Origin: Streptomyces sp. ISL-11
GTDB taxonomy: Bacteria; Actinomycetota; Actinomycetes; Streptomycetales; Streptomycetaceae
DNA length: 64,000 nt
Direction: 5' to 3'
Assembly (NCBI RefSeq): GCF_018614525.1
Contig: NZ_JAGGOL010000029.1
Coordinates: 62,001-126,000, forward strand
Shown here piece by piece: positions 36,547-45,169 of this stretch. The first letter of the stretch is position 1. Each line of letters begins with the position of its first letter. Below the pieces are notes generated by a model that did not search any database, was not told where the DNA came from, and was given only the letters and a program-made list of their open reading frames with translations. A program made the translations under genes and the position numbers.

Positions 36547-37644
36547 TCACCGCCGCCGTGGGCCGTCCGCCCCCGCGGTCGTGGTCCGGATGCTCTCGAT
36601 GCTGCTCAGCTGGTGGCTCATGCCACATCGCGTGGCCAGCTTCGCAGCCAGGTCGAGGGCCTGGAGCCCATCATCCCGGGTGGCAGGGTCGGACAGCAGG
36701 ATGTGTCCGTGGGCGGTGTTCAGGCGCACACGCTGCATCGGCGAGTCGGTGGCGCCGGTGCTCCGGGCGATGTCGATGAAGTGCAGGGCACTGGCGAGGT
36801 CGCCGGCGCCCCGGTGGGCAAGGGCAAGCTTCTGATGGGCGACCGACCAGTCGTCGGGCTCGGCGAGGTCTTCGAAGTCGCGGGTCGCGGCGAGCATGAC
36901 CCGGGTCGCGTAGTCGTGGTTGCCGTCTTTGCTCAGCGCGGTTCCCACCCACAGGCGGGCCCGGGCGCGGTCGCGGCGGGCAAGCCGGTCGTCGACGGCG
37001 AGGCGCTCGTACTGGCGAGCGGCAGTTTCCAGACGACCGGACATCTCCGCGACGACTGCGAGCGAGAGGTCGAGCTGGGCGACGCGGCGGGGGATATCGA
37101 GCTGGCTGAAGATCGAGCGGGCTCCGGCGTACGCGTGCTGGGCCGACAGCGGCCCCAGCACCGCCCCTTGGTCGCGCTTGAGGTCACCTGACAAGGCGGT
37201 GGAGCGGGCGAGGAGGTACAGGCCCTTGTCGTCCAGTTGCGGGGTAGCGAAGCGGGACAGCCACCTGCCCAGCAGACTGTCGGCGAAAGAGAAGTTCTGC
37301 CTGCTCAGGGCGACAACGATGCGGTCCAGGTCATCGGTCCACGATTCGTACTCCCATGCCCTGGGGCCTGCCGCGGTGATCCGTCGACCTGTTGCGAGCG
37401 GCTTGTCGGCCTCGGACAGGAACGTCTCGAACCGTAGATGCGCTGCCGCGTCCGCCCTCGCGAGCGCGGTGTCCAAGATCGCCTGAGTGTCCGAACGAGG
37501 CTCGATCGAAGCCAGGAGCTTTTCCCACTTGGAGATGGTCCGGACGGCGACACCGAGGTGTCCGGCGAACGCGCGGACACTCATTCGCAGCGCGAGACGC
37601 AGGGCTCTGGCCTCCAGGCCGGTCCAGTGGTGCACGGTCGCCAC
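36547..37644 (-). CDS. XRE-family regulator with helical-repeat sensor region
   Basis: 365 residues. Helix-turn-helix near the N-terminus: SVRAFAGHLGVAVRTISKWE. The remaining 280 residues are TPR-like helices (LLARSTALSGDLKRDQ, ETAARQYERLA, AHQKLALAHRGAGDLASAL). Proteins of this build stand beside small biosynthetic or signalling cassettes in Streptomyces. It is the first gene of the leftward operon and is divergent from the rightward operon at 37829, so it may control both. Confidence 0.85.
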   Translation of the reverse strand: MATVHHWTGLEARALRLALRMSVRAFAGHLGVAVRTISKWEKLLASIEPRSDTQAILDTALARADAAAHLRFETFLSEADKPLATGRRITAAGPRAWEYESWTDDLDRIVVALSRQNFSFADSLLGRWLSRFATPQLDDKGLYLLARSTALSGDLKRDQGAVLGPLSAQHAYAGARSIFSQLDIPRRVAQLDLSLAVVAEMSGRLETAARQYERLAVDDRLARRDRARARLWVGTALSKDGNHDYATRVMLAATRDFEDLAEPDDWSVAHQKLALAHRGAGDLASALHFIDIARSTGATDSPMQRVRLNTAHGHILLSDPATRDDGLQALDLAAKLATRCGMSHQLSSIESIRTTTAGADGPRRR

Positions 37645-37828
37645 GCGTCGCTCCCTTCCGAGAGCTCATGCAAGCACGGTCGGTTCATGCAGGGGGACGG
37701 AAGTACAACGCAAGTGCAACACGAGGTCATTTCGTCGCCGTTCGTGAGCGAGGACGCTGCAAGAGGCAGGCCAAGCCCCAGCCCCGGGCCGCCTCCTTTG
37801 CAGCCCCCGAGCTCTTGGACGGTCACAC

Positions 37829-38269
37829 GTGATGGAACCCCTTACCGAACACCGTCGGGTCAGCGGCCCGGTCGTCTATGGCTTTCTGCGGCTGATCAAC
37901 ATCTCCGACGCCCGGCAGGCCGCGCTGTCGGCATCGCTGGCCGAGTACTGCCACCAGCACGAACTGTCGTTGTGCGGCGTCTTCACCGAGTGCACGACTG
38001 TCGTGCCCTCGGGGGCTTTCACCGGACTGATGGACGTGCTGGAGCTGCCCGACACCTACGGTGTCGTGCTGCCCGCCATGTCCCACCTGGGCCCCCGGGC
38101 CATAGCCACCGGTCGAGGCAAACGCATCGCAGCGGCCGGGGCCCGGCTGTTGCTCGTCCGAGGCGACAAAAAGCCGTCTCCACCTCACCACGGGCTCTCC
38201 GGACCGGCCGGCGTCCTGTCCCGGCACCGTGGGCGGGGCCCTGCACCAGCCCTGGAGGCGGAGTCATGA
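37829..38269 (+). CDS. Small recombinase-like or unknown protein
   Basis: 146 residues. The first 110 residues have the outline of a serine-recombinase N-terminal domain (VVYGFLRLINISDARQAALS, YGVVLPAMSHLG), but the catalytic Ser of the RVS motif is replaced (RLINIS) and there is no DNA-binding domain, so it is not an active recombinase. GTG 37829 and ATG 37832 are both possible starts. It heads the rightward operon and overlaps the next gene by ATGA. Confidence 0.6.
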   Translation: MMEPLTEHRRVSGPVVYGFLRLINISDARQAALSASLAEYCHQHELSLCGVFTECTTVVPSGAFTGLMDVLELPDTYGVVLPAMSHLGPRAIATGRGKRIAAAGARLLLVRGDKKPSPPHHGLSGPAGVLSRHRGRGPAPALEAES

Positions 38270-38694
38270 GGCTGACCTTGCCCGACATCGACCAGCGAAC
38301 CTTCGACTCGGTGCCCGACTCGGTCGGCCGGGCCCGAGACTTCACCGACAAGTCCCTCCTCGCCTGGGGATTGGACGCCCTCGCGGACGACGTCCGGCTG
38401 TGTGTCTCCGAGCTGGCGACCAACGCGGTCGTCCACGGGACCGACCACAGCACTGATCAGAACTTCCTGGTCCGGCTCATCGCCGACGACCGCTACGTCC
38501 ACCTCGAAGTGCACGACGATCACCACCTCTGGCCCGAGCGCCGCCAGGCGGATGAAGGTGACCTTTCAGGGCGCGGACTGGGCCTGGTCGCCGCACTCTC
38601 TGCCGGGTGGTGCGTCGAACCCCGCCAGCCGTCCGGAAAGATCGTCTGGACGCGTTTCGAGATCGCACCTGCTCCACGGGAGACGTCATGCTGA
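38266..38694 (+). CDS. RsbW-like ATP-binding protein (anti-sigma-type HATPase)
   Basis: 142 residues of the GHKL fold. N box ELATNAVVHG, G1-like HDDHHLWPE and G2 GRGLGLVAAL. Such single-domain proteins are anti-sigma kinases or their orphan relatives, very numerous in Streptomyces. Its ATG overlaps the stop of the preceding gene and its own end overlaps the next gene by 7 nt. Partner unknown. Confidence 0.87.
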   Translation: MRLTLPDIDQRTFDSVPDSVGRARDFTDKSLLAWGLDALADDVRLCVSELATNAVVHGTDHSTDQNFLVRLIADDRYVHLEVHDDHHLWPERRQADEGDLSGRGLGLVAALSAGWCVEPRQPSGKIVWTRFEIAPAPRETSC

Positions 38695-39170
38695 CGCGCG
38701 CCCTGACGCCCGCTCCCTTGTCCGGGCCCGGTCCATGTTTGCTGGTCTCGCTCAGCACCTGGACCTGGTCCGGCACCGATCCGGTCGGGCAGGACGTTGC
38801 CCACATCCTGCTGGCCCACCCGCCCGGCCGCAGCGGCCGCGATGCCCCGGAGGCCATCGCCTCCCGGATGCGGCACATCGCGGCCAGCCTCGGCGGACTG
38901 GCCGGCTCTCGTGGCAGCCTTCCGGAACTTGATGGCCGCCTGCATGTCGTCGGCGACCGGGTATTGCTGAAGTTCCATGGATCCCGCTACGGCCTGCGTC
39001 TGCCGATGTATCCCGGCTGGACCAGCCTCCTCGCCCGCCGGGGCAGAGCCGTCCTGATCGTGGGCCTGGACCCGTTGCCGCAGTCCGCAGATGCCGCCCG
39101 AGTCGACGCATACATCGACGCTGCTCCGGCGGCCGGCCGACTTCTCTTCGGCCTCGCTCGTACCCCCTGA
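38688..39170 (+). CDS. Conserved Streptomyces-type protein of unknown function
   Basis: 160 residues, soluble, no known motif that I can name. Segments: LLVSLSTWTWSGTDPVGQDV, HVVGDRVLLKFHGSRYGLRL and RAVLIVGLDPLPQSADA. The ATG at 38688 has GGGAG 5 nt upstream and overlaps the stop of the ATPase gene. It must be co-translated with its neighbours in the rightward operon. Confidence 0.7.
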   Translation: MLTRALTPAPLSGPGPCLLVSLSTWTWSGTDPVGQDVAHILLAHPPGRSGRDAPEAIASRMRHIAASLGGLAGSRGSLPELDGRLHVVGDRVLLKFHGSRYGLRLPMYPGWTSLLARRGRAVLIVGLDPLPQSADAARVDAYIDAAPAAGRLLFGLARTP

Positions 39171-39227
39171 CTCCACTACCGGCCACCCCTGCACGACACC
39201 ACGCACTGCAACTGAGAGGGAACTGCC

Positions 39228-40350
39228 ATGGAACCCTTCGAACGTGCCCGGCTGGACGCCTACTTCGCAAAGGTCGCCACCCAGTTCGTCCCGGCCGAAC
39301 AGGCCACGTCGTTCCTGGTCACGCACTTGCTCGCCGAGCGCCCGGCATTCGTCCGTGCAGTCGCGGCCATGAGCCGGCTGCGGGCCGTGCTGCCCAAGCC
39401 GAAGTCCGTCAACGCCGTCGCGCAGCGCGAGGTCGAGCAGGCCATCCCCTGCGACACGCTCTCACGGGAGCTCTTCACCGACCCCGACACCGCCTTGAAC
39501 TACCTCGAATCCCGGGCTCCCGGCGAGAGTGTCGTCCTGCTGGACGTCGGCGGCTACTTCACCCCCACCATCAGCGAGCTTCACAGCCGCTACTCCGGTC
39601 AGGTCCTCGGCGTCATCGAAGACACCGAGAACGGACACCGCCGCTACGCCGAGGTCGACAAGCTGCCGTGCCCCGTCGTTTCGGTCGCTCGCTCGCCACT
39701 GAAGGATCCCGAGGACTTCCTCGTCGGCCAGTCCGTCGTCTTCTCCACAGAAGCCGTGATGCGCGCCCGAGGGGGACATCCTCCACGGCCGCCCTGCCTT
39801 GGTGATCGGCTTCGGCAAGCTCGGTAGCTCCATCGCTCGCCTGCTCCATGCCAAGGGCGTCCAGGTCATCGTCTACGACATCGACCCCGTCCGCCGCACC
39901 CAGGCCCTCTCTCAGGGTTTCGTTGTCGCCCGCGACCGCGAAGCCACCCTGGCCGGCGCCGGGCTGGTGCTCTGCGCGACCGGCTCCCTCTCCCTACAGG
40001 GCGAGGATTTCCCGCATCTGCGCAACGGCGCCTACGTCGCCACCGTCACCAGCAGCGAGGACGAGCTGGAGCTGGACGGCCTGCCGGACGTTTACACCCG
40101 CACGGCGGCCGGCGAGCACGTCACGCGCTACCAGACCACTGGCCATTACTTCTACCTGGCCAACGGCGGGAACGCCGTCAACTTCCTGCACGGCGCGAGC
40201 GTCGGACCGTTCATCTTCCTGGTCCAGGCCGAAATACTGGCCGCGATCAGGATGCTCACCCGCGCTGATCTCGCCCCCGGCATGCACGAGGTCAGCGCCA
40301 ACGACCGAGCCGCTATCGCGGCGACCTGGCTCTCCTACTTCAACAGGTGA
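39228..40350 (+). pseudogene. S-adenosylhomocysteinase-like NAD-binding protein with a frameshift
   Basis: The first part (39228 to about 39768) gives LPKPKSVNAVAQREVEQA, VLLDVGGYFTPT and GVIEDTENGHRRY. The second part (in frame from about 39769) gives EGDILHGRPALVIGFGKLGS, a Rossmann NAD site, then VYDIDPVRRTQA and a C-terminal domain. The two fit one protein of about 373 residues if one C of CCC (39766-39768) is extra. The layout resembles the NAD domain of adenosylhomocysteinase, but the substrate-binding residues are not seen. It may be a pseudogene, a sequencing error or a programmed +1 shift at GCC-CGA. NUDIX starts at its TGA (GTGA). Confidence 0.75.
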
Positions 40351-40898
40351 TCGATTTGGCCATCACGGCAGACCACATCCGCACCACCATCAGCAGCTAC
40401 CTCGATGAGCATCCCGAAGAGAGGCCCGCCCTCGCCCCCGTCCCCGACCTCCTGGACGCTGGAGCCGACCTCACCAGCCGCAAGGAGTTCCGCGGCCACG
40501 CGACGGCCGGCGCCATTCTGGCCGGGCAAGACGGACGCGTCCTGCACATCCACCACCTCGCCCTGGACACCTGGCTCCTGCCTGGCGGCCATCTGGAAGC
40601 CGAGGACGAGACGCTGCTGGACGCAGCCCTGCGCGAACTCAGCGAGGAGACGGGCATCCCCTCCGATGCCGTCACGCCGATGAGCGACTGTCCGATCCAC
40701 ATCGACGTCCACCTCATCCCGGCCAGCGACGCCAAAGGCGAGCCGGAGCACCAGCACTTCGACTTTCGGTTCCTCTTTCGAACCACAGCCGAGGTGGGTC
40801 AGCTCCAAGCTGAAGAAGTGACCGACGCGGCATGGCGTGACATTGACACGATGGGTGACGGACACATGCGGCAGAGGGTCGCCGTTGCCCTCCCCTGA
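40347..40898 (+). CDS. NUDIX hydrolase
   Basis: 183 residues. The NUDIX box reads GGHLEAEDETLLDAALRELS followed by EETGI, complete and with all metal-binding Glu residues. It hydrolyses a nucleoside diphosphate linked to another group; the substrate is unknown. An N-terminal helical extension of about 50 residues precedes the domain. GTG overlaps the stop of the SAHH-like gene. It is the last gene of the rightward operon. Confidence 0.92.
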   Translation: MIDLAITADHIRTTISSYLDEHPEERPALAPVPDLLDAGADLTSRKEFRGHATAGAILAGQDGRVLHIHHLALDTWLLPGGHLEAEDETLLDAALRELSEETGIPSDAVTPMSDCPIHIDVHLIPASDAKGEPEHQHFDFRFLFRTTAEVGQLQAEEVTDAAWRDIDTMGDGHMRQRVAVALP

Positions 40899-41271
40899 CT
40901 TGCCGAGTGGGGTGGCATACGAGGTCGACGAGAGCGCCGCAAGCAGGACTCTGATGCCCCTTTGTACGGGCCCGCCATCCAGTGTGTGACGGCAGCCGCG
41001 TAGGCCGTCGGCCGGGCCCGCGCCTGCTGTCCGTACGGCCCGGCCCCGGGCGGTCAGGGTTCCCCCCCCCGGCGCCGGGCGGCGCACGCTGGAAGGGCAC
41101 ACGGGTGTGTGCCGGTCATGGGGGCTCACCGTGAACCGCGGAGATCCGCGGACGGCCCCTGGCCGAGTTGTCGGGACCAGGAGGAGCCGTGCCCCCCGGC
41201 GAGCCGCCCGCGCCGCTCACCCGGCATGACGCATGGTGCCGGGCTTCGCGGCGCATCCGCGGGAGACTAGG
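40899..41271. other. Gene-free stretch after the NUDIX gene
   Basis: About 370 nt with no credible coding region, containing a run of nine C residues (CCCCCCCCC) near 41060-41070 and GC-rich sequence leading into repeat C4. It is the right border of the accessory cassette. Confidence 0.35.
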
Positions 41272-41428
41272 CCGCCTCCGGCGGGTCTTCGGCTGTGGGC
41301 CGCTTTGCCGCCTGCGGCGGCGGGCGCCCTGTGGGCGCGTCCTCGATCTCCCCCAGCTACCGCTGGGAGGTGCCCCCAGACGGGCTTGATTCGGCAGCCG
41401 CCCGCTCACGTGATCCGCCGGACAGGCC
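41272..41428. repeat. Composite repeat C4 abutting the PAP2 stop codon
   Basis: Modules: CTCCGGCGGGTCTTCGGCTG left end, GCCGCCTGCGGCGGC hairpin, CCCCCAGCTACCGCTGGGAG hairpin, CAGACGGGCTTGATTCGG, GCAGCCGCCCGCTCACGTG and right end GATCCGCCGGACAGGCC (41412-41428), which touches the TAG stop of the PAP2 gene. It separates two convergent genes. Confidence 0.78.
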
Positions 41429-42082
41429 CTACGCCGCCCGGTGCCGGTTCGGCCGCGCGGGGACGCTCAGCAACGGCCCCAGCGCCCCGTCGCGCAGCTT
41501 GGTCACCAGCGGAGCGCCGAACCGGCGCGCGAGCAGCACGGTGATGACGGCCGTGCAGGACCCGGCGACGGCCGCGACCATGACGTCGTGCGGGTAGTGG
41601 GCGCCGACGTAGACGCGGGAAGCGCCCATCAGCACAGCGGCGAGGGCGGTGACGGCGGCCAGGCGCCGGTTGACGAAGAACAGCGCGGCGGCGACCGCGA
41701 AGGCGACGGTGGTGTGGTTGCTGGGGAAGGCGAAGTCGCTGGTCGGCGGGCACGGCTCGATGAGGAAGTCGTGCGGCAGCGCCCGGCACGGACGTGGCTC
41801 CTCGAAGACCGACTTGATGCCGTCGTTCACCAGGTACGACAGGACGACCGACACCGGCGCGAACAGGGCGGCGGCCATGGTGCGGGCATCGTGACGACGG
41901 GCGAGCCACCACCCGGCCAGCAGGAACACGGCGAAGAGCGCGACGCCGTAGCTGGTGTAAGCGAACGCGGTGCCGTTCAGCCAGTGCGTGTGCCGGGCGA
42001 AATCGGTGACCGAGGTGTACCAGTCGCCGTCGATCGCAGCGCCGTCCAGGCCGTGCGCGCCGAGGGTGGAGGAAGTCGTCAT
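41429..42082 (-). CDS. PAP2-family membrane phosphatase
   Basis: 217 residues with about five membrane segments. The three PAP2 motifs are present: KSVFEEPRPC, FPSNHTT and SRVYVGAHYPHD. It should dephosphorylate a lipid phosphate (undecaprenyl pyrophosphate or phosphatidate). GGAG lies 11 nt before the ATG. Three partial 15-bp tandem repeats lie in its upstream region at 42101-42140. Confidence 0.92.
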   Translation of the reverse strand: MTTSSTLGAHGLDGAAIDGDWYTSVTDFARHTHWLNGTAFAYTSYGVALFAVFLLAGWWLARRHDARTMAAALFAPVSVVLSYLVNDGIKSVFEEPRPCRALPHDFLIEPCPPTSDFAFPSNHTTVAFAVAAALFFVNRRLAAVTALAAVLMGASRVYVGAHYPHDVMVAAVAGSCTAVITVLLARRFGAPLVTKLRDGALGPLLSVPARPNRHRAA

Positions 42083-42100
42083 CGGGGGCAGCTCTCCGGT

Positions 42101-42140
42101 GGTTCGGGAAACAGTGGTTCGGGAAACAGCGGTTCGGAAG
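42101..42140. repeat. 15-bp tandem repeat upstream of the PAP2 gene
   Basis: GGTTCGGGAAACAGT (42101-42115), GGTTCGGGAAACAGC (42116-42130) and a partial GGTTCGGAAG (42131-42140). They lie 19 nt upstream of the PAP2 start, a place where a regulator could bind. Confidence 0.7.
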
Positions 42141-42274
42141 GCGCGGGTTCGGCGTGGCGGAGGCTCGCGCGGTGGTGCGGCGGGTTCCGGTGGGTGGATG
42201 ATCCGGTCAGGCGGCGGCGGCCCTGGGGCGCGGCGCCACGGACCCCCACAGCGCCGGAACCGGCGGCTGTTCGG

Positions 42275-42649
42275 TCATCCCCACAGCGCCTGCGCCGCGG
42301 CGACCCCGGCGAAGGCCGCGCCGAGACCGGCGACCACGCTCCCCAGCGCGTTGGCCGTGGCGAAGAAGCGCGACCCGTCCTCGGCCAGCCGCAGCGTCTC
42401 GTAGGAGAACGTGGAATAGGTCGTCAACGCCCCGCACAGGCCCGTGCCGACCAGGAGCTGGACATGGGAGGACGCCGCCCCTGCCGTCACCGCCCCGGTG
42501 ACCAGCCCGAGCACCAGGCAGCCGACGACATTGACGGTGAAGGTACCCCACGGGAAGACGGTGTCGTGCCGCTTCTGCACCGCCCGGTCCGTGAGATAGC
42601 GCAGCGGCGCTCCGGCCATCGCGCCCATGACCACCAGCAGCCAGCTCAC
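42275..42649 (-). CDS. crcB: Fluoride channel FluC (CrcB), copy 1
   Basis: 124 residues, four membrane segments. FluC hallmarks: [27 protein letters not shown] (Asn and the central membrane break), [15 protein letters not shown] with the conserved TTYSTF. It is a fluoride exporter; the second copy at 42996 could make a heterodimer or two dimers. GTG at 42649 overlaps the stop of DUF190 (GTGA). Confidence 0.95.
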   Translation of the reverse strand: MSWLLVVMGAMAGAPLRYLTDRAVQKRHDTVFPWGTFTVNVVGCLVLGLVTGAVTAGAASSHVQLLVGTGLCGALTTYSTFSYETLRLAEDGSRFFATANALGSVVAGLGAAFAGVAAAQALWG

Positions 42650-42999
42650 GCCTTCTCCTTCTTCTTGCGGCCGACGTAGCGGATGACCTCCACCTCGTCG
42701 AGGATGACCAGACCCTCGCCCACCAGCTCGTCCAGCTGCGGCAGGAAGGCCCGGACCCGTTCCTCGGTGTCCACGATGACGATCGCCACGGGCAGGTCCT
42801 CGCTCAGCGACAGCAGCCGCGCGGTGTGGATCAGCGAAGACGCCCCGAACCCCTCGATGCCCTTGAAGACGCTCGCCCCCGCCAGCCCTGCCTTGTGGGC
42901 CCGGTGGACGATCTCGGTGAACAGAGGCCGGTGATGCCAGGTGTCGTTCTCCCCGACGAAGATCGTCAGGCGCAGGGAGCTGCCGTTCAGCCGGGTCAT
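42646..42999 (-). CDS. DUF190-family protein
   Basis: 117 residues. DUF190 (PII-like fold) signature: [35 protein letters not shown] and [19 protein letters not shown]190 genes frequently stand next to fluC; a role in fluoride resistance or regulation is suggested by that link only. Both start and stop overlap the flanking FluC genes by 4 nt. Confidence 0.92.
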   Translation of the reverse strand: MTRLNGSSLRLTIFVGENDTWHHRPLFTEIVHRAHKAGLAGASVFKGIEGFGASSLIHTARLLSLSEDLPVAIVIVDTEERVRAFLPQLDELVGEGLVILDEVEVIRYVGRKKKEKA

Positions 43000-43490
43000 C
43001 GTGCCCTCCACTCGATCACGCGCCGGGTCAGCGCGGCCGTCGCCCACACCGCCGCCAGAGCGGACAGCAGCGTGAGCCCGAGATACGCGAGGCCGGTCGC
43101 GGCGCGCCCGCGATCGACCAGATGCTGGATGTCCACCGCATAGGTGGAGAACGTCGTGAAGCCGCCCAGGACACCGGTGCCGAAGAAGGGCCGCACCAGT
43201 CGGTGAGCCGCCCACACCTCTGTGATCACTACCAGGAACACGCCGATGACCGCGCAACCGATCACGTTGACGATCAGCGTTGTCCAGGGGAAGGCGCCGG
43301 GAGCGGTCGGCCACAACAGGGACGCTCCATAGCGGGCAGCGGCTCCGAGCCCGCCACCGAGGGAGACCGCGCAGACGATCGGCAGCTGGTCCCGCCGCCG
43401 TGACGCCCGCCGGCGCTCCCGCGCCGACGGTTCGATGTCCGGATCGACGGGCTCTCGCACCGCCCGGGCCCAAGGTGTTCCCACGTACAC
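42996..43490 (-). CDS. crcB: Fluoride channel FluC (CrcB), copy 2
   Basis: 164 residues: an N-terminal Arg-rich tail of about 35 residues absent from copy 1, then four membrane segments with [27 protein letters not shown] and [15 protein letters not shown]. First gene of the fluC-DUF190-fluC operon. GTG at 43490 with GGGAG 4 nt upstream. I saw no fluoride riboswitch in the leader. Confidence 0.93.
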   Translation of the reverse strand: MYVGTPWARAVREPVDPDIEPSARERRRASRRRDQLPIVCAVSLGGGLGAAARYGASLLWPTAPGAFPWTTLIVNVIGCAVIGVFLVVITEVWAAHRLVRPFFGTGVLGGFTTFSTYAVDIQHLVDRGRAATGLAYLGLTLLSALAAVWATAALTRRVIEWRAR

Positions 43491-43493
43491 GTC

Positions 43494-43550
43494 TCCCTAC
43501 TCGCCGGGCGCCCGCACGGAAAAACGGGCACGCTTGATCGCAAGTAGGGA
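43494..43550. promoter_or_regulatory. Inverted repeat TCCCTACT/AGTAGGGA in the FluC leader
   Basis: TCCCTACT (43494-43501) and AGTAGGGA (43543-43550) are perfect inverted 8-bp arms around 41 nt, with the proximal arm over the Shine-Dalgarno of the first fluC. They could pair in the mRNA and mask the ribosome site, or bind a regulator. Confidence 0.4.
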
Positions 43551-43761
43551 CTGTTGGCAGCAGAGGTGCTGCGGTTCGGGTACGGCGAGCCCCACCGCCG
43601 CGCGGTAGCCCGTAAGGCCACCGCTGACGGCCAGAGTATCGCTGGTCGTGCGCCTCCGCCCACTTCGGGGAGGCCCACCGAGGCCGGCCCCGTGCGTCGG
43701 CCGCCCTTAGGCTGGCCGGCGACCTGGCCTTTCGGCCGGTGGGCGAAGGGAGGCGCACGCC

Positions 43762-44427
43762 GTGACGGACAGCGAGCGGGACCTGGCGGACGCGCAGCGG
43801 CGGCATTGGCAGGACACCTACACCGCCCACCCGGGCATGTACGGAGAGCAGCCCTCCGCGCCGGCCGTCCACGCTGCCCGGGTGTTCCGGGCGAGCGGGG
43901 CGAGGGACGTCCTCGAGCTGGGCGCCGGGCACGGCCGCGACGCCCTGTACTTCGCCCGTGAGGGCTTCACCGTCCGGGCCACCGACTTCAGCCCCGTCGG
44001 CCTGGAGCAGTTGCGGGACGCCGCCCGTGTCCATGGCGTCGACCAGCGGGTGACCACCGTGGCGCACGACGTGCGCGAGCCGCTGCCGCTGCCGGACGAC
44101 TCCGTCGACGCGGTCTTCGCGCACATGCTGCTGTGCATGGCCCTGTCCACCAAGGAGATCCACACCCTGGTGGACGAGGTCCGCCGCGTCCTGCGGCCCG
44201 GCGGAGTGTTCGTCTTCACCGTCCGCCACACCGGCGACGCCCACTACGGCGCCGGCATCGCACGCGGCGACGACATCTGTGAACACGGCGGCTTCGCCGT
44301 GCACTTCTTCCCTCGCGACCTCGTCGACGCCCTCGCCGGCGAATGGAAGCTGGAGGAGGTCCACGCCTTCGAGGAGGGTGAACTGCCGCGCCGCCTCTGG
44401 CGTGTCACCCAGGTGCTGCCCCGATGA
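43762..44427 (+). CDS. Class I SAM-dependent methyltransferase
   Basis: 221 residues, Methyltransf_11/25 type. SAM site [20 protein letters not shown], acidic loop [17 protein letters not shown] and [17 protein letters not shown] at 43762 has GGGAGG 8 nt upstream. Divergent from the FluC operon; no link in function is visible. Confidence 0.9.
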   Translation: MTDSERDLADAQRRHWQDTYTAHPGMYGEQPSAPAVHAARVFRASGARDVLELGAGHGRDALYFAREGFTVRATDFSPVGLEQLRDAARVHGVDQRVTTVAHDVREPLPLPDDSVDAVFAHMLLCMALSTKEIHTLVDEVRRVLRPGGVFVFTVRHTGDAHYGAGIARGDDICEHGGFAVHFFPRDLVDALAGEWKLEEVHAFEEGELPRRLWRVTQVLPR

Positions 44428-44489
44428 GGGCGAGCGGGATACCGGCTGCGGACATCACCGTCGACGGCGATGGAGGAGTGAAGGCCGGC

Positions 44490-44984
44490 TCAGGAGGTGC
44501 GGTCGGGGTCGAGGAGGTCGGCGATGTGGAGCAGGGCGGGCAGGGCCGTGCGGAGGGCGGACCGGTCTTCCTCGGTCAGTGACCGAAGCGCCTCGCACAA
44601 GCGGCGTTCGTGGGCGTCGTTCCAGGCCGCCAGCTGGTCGCGGCCCGCGTCGGTGAGGGTGACGGCGGACGCCCGGCGGTCGCGGGGGTCGACCGTGCGG
44701 GTGACCAGTCCCGCGGTCATCATCTGGCCGATCAGGCCGCTGACGGTGCTGACGGCCAGGCGTTGGCGGGCGGCGATGTCGCCGACCCTGGCCGGGGCGT
44801 GTTCGGCCAGGGTCTGGAGCAGTTCGACCTGGGCCATGGGCAGGGTCTCCCACGGGTAGTCCGTGCGGATCGAGGAGCGCAGGGCCCGCCGCAGCCGGGT
44901 GACGGCCTCGGTCAGAAGCCGGGCGTCCGGGGCGCCGGCGGCTTGAGGGGCCGTCGGTCGCCCGGGCCCTGGCTGCGGTGACAT
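44490..44984 (-). CDS. MarR-family regulator
   Basis: 164 residues. Recognition helix region RVGDIAARQRLAVSTVSGLI and wing DPRDRRASAVTLTDAG follow the MarR pattern. Pro/Ala-rich N-terminal tail of 20 residues. It converges on the methyltransferase gene; 185 nt separate it from the cupin gene upstream, on the same strand. It may regulate the cupin and/or the MFS exporter further upstream. Confidence 0.9.
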   Translation of the reverse strand: MSPQPGPGRPTAPQAAGAPDARLLTEAVTRLRRALRSSIRTDYPWETLPMAQVELLQTLAEHAPARVGDIAARQRLAVSTVSGLIGQMMTAGLVTRTVDPRDRRASAVTLTDAGRDQLAAWNDAHERRLCEALRSLTEEDRSALRTALPALLHIADLLDPDRTS

Positions 44985-45169
44985 GGGGTCACTCTAGTGG
45001 GGTGGACGCGGAGGTTCGCCGGGTCGGTACCCGCGTTGGCGACGGGCATGCCGGCTGGGGGCGAGACGTGTCCGGGCCGGGGCTCGCGAGCACCGGCAGC
45101 AGCCCCTCACACGGTCCGCTCCGACCACGAGCCCGGGGGGTGTCCGCGGTCGCGGCCCGAACGGGCGGG

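Noticed and set aside
40347-40350. Overlap of the SAHH-like and NUDIX genes as an error
   Set aside because: GTGA and ATGA junctions are frequent in this window and have proper translational coupling context.
43491-43761. Fluoride (crcB) riboswitch upstream of the FluC operon
   Set aside because: The conserved core and pseudoknot pattern could not be recognised; only a simple inverted repeat is visible.
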